A DNA stretch of 7,762 nt from Ignavibacteriaceae bacterium. Lineage in GTDB: Bacteria > Bacteroidota > Ignavibacteria > Ignavibacteriales > Ignavibacteriaceae. This document shows, one piece after another, positions 6,204 through 7,762 of the stretch. Position 1 is the first letter of the stretch; each line of letters starts with the position of its first letter. Location of the stretch: contig JAPHUI010000071.1 of assembly GCA_026193755.1 (NCBI GenBank), positions 1 through 7,762 on the forward strand, written 5' to 3'. Made by a program: the position numbers and the translations under genes. The notes beneath the pieces were generated by a model. That model was not told the DNA's origin. It saw nothing but the letters and a program-made list of their open reading frames with translations, and did not search any database.

Positions 6204-7322
6204 TTAGACTAGTGTTTTAAGTAGTGTTGTTATTTCCTTCTCCCAGTTCAATTCCTGAGATGCGATGTGACAGTTTTGTTTTTTGCTTTCGTGCAAGCTG
6301 CTGTCTTCGGTAAGTTTTTTAATTGCAGAAATCAGTTCATCTTTATTGTCAAACTCAACAACAAAACCGACATCATACTTATCAATTATTTCTTTCATTT
6401 GAGGAAGATTGCTGACTATCACCGGAACCTCAGCCATTATGTATTCGAAAAGTTTATTTGGTAAAGCATAATAGTAGCTCTTGCTAAGATTCTCAATCAA
6501 AGAAACACCAACATCAGCAGAAGCAGTTACTTTTGGTAAATCTTCCTGTGTGAGTTTCCCAAGAAAGTAAACCTGGTCAACAAGATCCATTTCAGAAGCT
6601 AGCTTTTTATAATTCTCTTCAAATTCGCCACCACCAGCAATAACAAAAACGTGATCTGTAAGATCTTTAAGAACTTCAAAAACTTTCTCTATTCCTCTTC
6701 CTTTAAGTAAAACACCCTGGTAAAAAATAATTTTCTTATCTATATCTATTTGTAAATGCGAGTGAAGATCAAGATTTAGAGTGGGTTTATAGTAGCGTGG
6801 AAGATTCCTCAATAACAGAATGTTTTTAAGTTCAAATTCTTTTTTAAGAAATTCAGCATCCATTGCTCCGGTTACAATCACATAGTCAGCTTTCTTGATG
6901 AAAATTTTTTGGGTCCATTTCCAGAAAGTTTGTTTAAGTTTTTTATCTTTTAATGCTGCGAGATACCCAAAAAGTTCACGTGAGTCGTAATATATTTTAG
7001 CACGTTTCAACTTCCCCAAAATTATTACAAAAGGAAGAGTGTATATATCCTCAGCAAAAATTATCGAGGCTTTCGTTGTAATTAATTTTAGTTTAATGTA
7101 CCATATAAATTTTAGATAAAAAGAGATTGATAGAAATCTTTTTTTTAATCTGTAGATTGAAATTTCTCCGTGTTCTTCTTTAAATCCTTTAGTCAACCAA
7201 TCGAATCCTATGAATTCTACTTCAAAATTGTTTGCGGTAAGAGTATCGAAGAGATTTTTACAGCGAGTGTCGAAATTAATGTTTCCGAGGAATGTGATGA
7301 GAACTTTTTTCTGTGAGCTCAT
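6204..7322 (-). CDS. Family 4 (GT-B) glycosyltransferase
   Basis: 372 residues from the ATG at 7320-7322. The N-terminal lobe begins KKVLITFLGNINFDTRCKN and has FAEDIY and YYDSRELFGY (about 111-120), as in GT4 enzymes. The C-terminal lobe has FYQGVLLKGRG (about 200-210), VIAGGGE, and PNKLFEYIMAEVPVIVSNLP (about 288-307), the nucleotide-sugar donor region. It should transfer a sugar from an activated donor in building a surface polysaccharide or glycolipid; donor and acceptor cannot be told. The frame is open to an earlier ATG at 7403, giving 399 residues. The extra 27 residues have no GT4 character and would overlap the upstream acyltransferase gene by 65 bases, while the chosen start follows that gene's stop by 16 bases. 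No strong Shine-Dalgarno sequence precedes either start, which is common in Bacteroidota. It is probably translated from the same transcript as the upstream gene. Confidence 0.85.
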   Translation of the reverse strand: MSSQKKVLITFLGNINFDTRCKNLFDTLTANNFEVEFIGFDWLTKGFKEEHGEISIYRLKKRFLSISFYLKFIWYIKLKLITTKASIIFAEDIYTLPFVIILGKLKRAKIYYDSRELFGYLAALKDKKLKQTFWKWTQKIFIKKADYVIVTGAMDAEFLKKEFELKNILLLRNLPRYYKPTLNLDLHSHLQIDIDKKIIFYQGVLLKGRGIEKVFEVLKDLTDHVFVIAGGGEFEENYKKLASEMDLVDQVYFLGKLTQEDLPKVTASADVGVSLIENLSKSYYYALPNKLFEYIMAEVPVIVSNLPQMKEIIDKYDVGFVVEFDNKDELISAIKKLTEDSSLHESKKQNCHIASQELNWEKEITTLLKTLV

Positions 7323-7338
7323 TTTCAGCTTTGGTGTT

Positions 7339-7762
7339 TTATAACTTTTTACGGAGAGTATTTCGCATAACGGTTTTTGCATCAAACTTTTCTTTGAAGT
7401 CAATCAGATTCAAACTTGGTGTCATTGGATTTTCAGCTTTTGTATCCTGAGAAACTCCTATATCAACGTACTTGTATCCCTTTTCAGTCGACCATTTAAC
7501 TACTTCATACATAATTCTATGAATAGGTTTCAAATGTTCAAACTCATACAGAAGCATATTATAAAAGCAAAGAGTGACAGTCTCATTGCAAACAAATACT
7601 GATGAACCGGCGATAGGTTTATCTTTATAATAAACCATAAAAAGAACTAACCTGTCCGGCATAAGTTCTTTCAGTTTTAAAAGATCTTCCAGTGAGTGAG
7701 TCGGTTTTACATCGTGTCGCGCTTTGTTATCAACAAGAATTGGATAAAACTCATCGTAACGA
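7339..7762 (-). CDS. FemAB/GNAT-like acyltransferase, C-terminal part (cut by window edge)
   Basis: The frame is open from the right edge (RYDEFYPILVDNKARHDVKP...) to TAA at 7339-7341, 140 visible residues; the N-terminus lies outside the window. HDVKPTHSLEDLLKLK, then LFMVYYKDKPIAGSSVFV, then HRIMYEVVKWSTEKGYKYVD and NLIDFKEKFDAK follow the pattern of the GNAT-fold half of FemAB-type proteins (Acetyltransf_6 group): a strand ending in AG, a helix before a YVD strand, and a closing FK-x-x-F element. Such proteins transfer an acyl or aminoacyl group, often to peptidoglycan precursors or surface sugars. The exact substrate is not visible. It sits just upstream of the glycosyltransferase, 16 bases away, so a shared envelope or polysaccharide role is likely. 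An ATG inside at 7662 is only an internal methionine, since the homologous pattern continues upstream of it. Confidence 0.6.
   Translation of the reverse strand, partial: RYDEFYPILVDNKARHDVKPTHSLEDLLKLKELMPDRLVLFMVYYKDKPIAGSSVFVCNETVTLCFYNMLLYEFEHLKPIHRIMYEVVKWSTEKGYKYVDIGVSQDTKAENPMTPSLNLIDFKEKFDAKTVMRNTLRKKL

Noticed and set aside
7323..7403. Upstream ATG giving a 27-residue longer glycosyltransferase
   Set aside because: It overlaps the coding end of the upstream acyltransferase by about 65 bases, and the added residues do not belong to the GT4 fold; the ATG at 7320-7322 starts just before the typical first strand.

Overview
The window looks like a piece of an AT-rich genome from the Bacteroidota/Chlorobiota side of the tree, most likely an Ignavibacteria-type bacterium. 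The main evidence is three adjacent secreted proteins that end in the same type IX secretion (T9SS, Por system) C-terminal sorting domain. Their shared wording (NPFNP(T/S)T, VYDVLGNE, GEYEVEFNG, SGIYFY, YIETKKM) is typical of Ignavibacteriales. A good match to the Bacteroidota promoter consensus (TAnnTTTG) upstream of the first of them agrees. The taxon is inferred from family knowledge, not from a marker gene.

Left part (1-5268, all minus strand): a tandem run of three T9SS cargo genes. In transcription order these are a 583-residue protein with a seven-unit propeller-like repeat, an Ig-like domain and the sorting domain; an 855-residue Asp-box (BNR/sortilin-type) propeller protein; and a roughly 300-residue jelly-roll-like secreted protein. 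The last is cut by the window edge and split by a one-base frameshift near 576-625. Gaps are short (57 and 15 bases), each gene has a plausible ribosome binding site, and only the first has a convincing promoter, so they probably form one operon for surface or extracellular proteins.

Middle (5269-5388): a 120-base divergent intergenic region with promoters facing both ways.

Right part: a plus-strand SAM-dependent methyltransferase with a GTG start (5389-6111) converges on a minus-strand pair, the 3' part of a FemAB/GNAT-like acyltransferase (7339-7762, cut by the edge) followed 16 bases later by a family 4 glycosyltransferase (6204-7322). These suggest the edge of a cell-surface polysaccharide or envelope-modification locus. 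The two arms meet over a 70-base paired-hairpin repeat (6126-6195), part of which also looks like the intrinsic terminator of the glycosyltransferase gene.

The most interesting signal is not a gene. Hairpins of the form ATTCC-NNN-loop-N'N'N'-GGAAT occur three times, with different but complementary inner triplets: two in the convergent intergenic region and one in frame inside a sorting domain. All three sorting domains carry different low-complexity or repeat-like DNA at the same loop, which suggests that this loop tolerates or accumulates dispersed repeats. I see no defence system, CRISPR array, transposase, rRNA or tRNA in the window.
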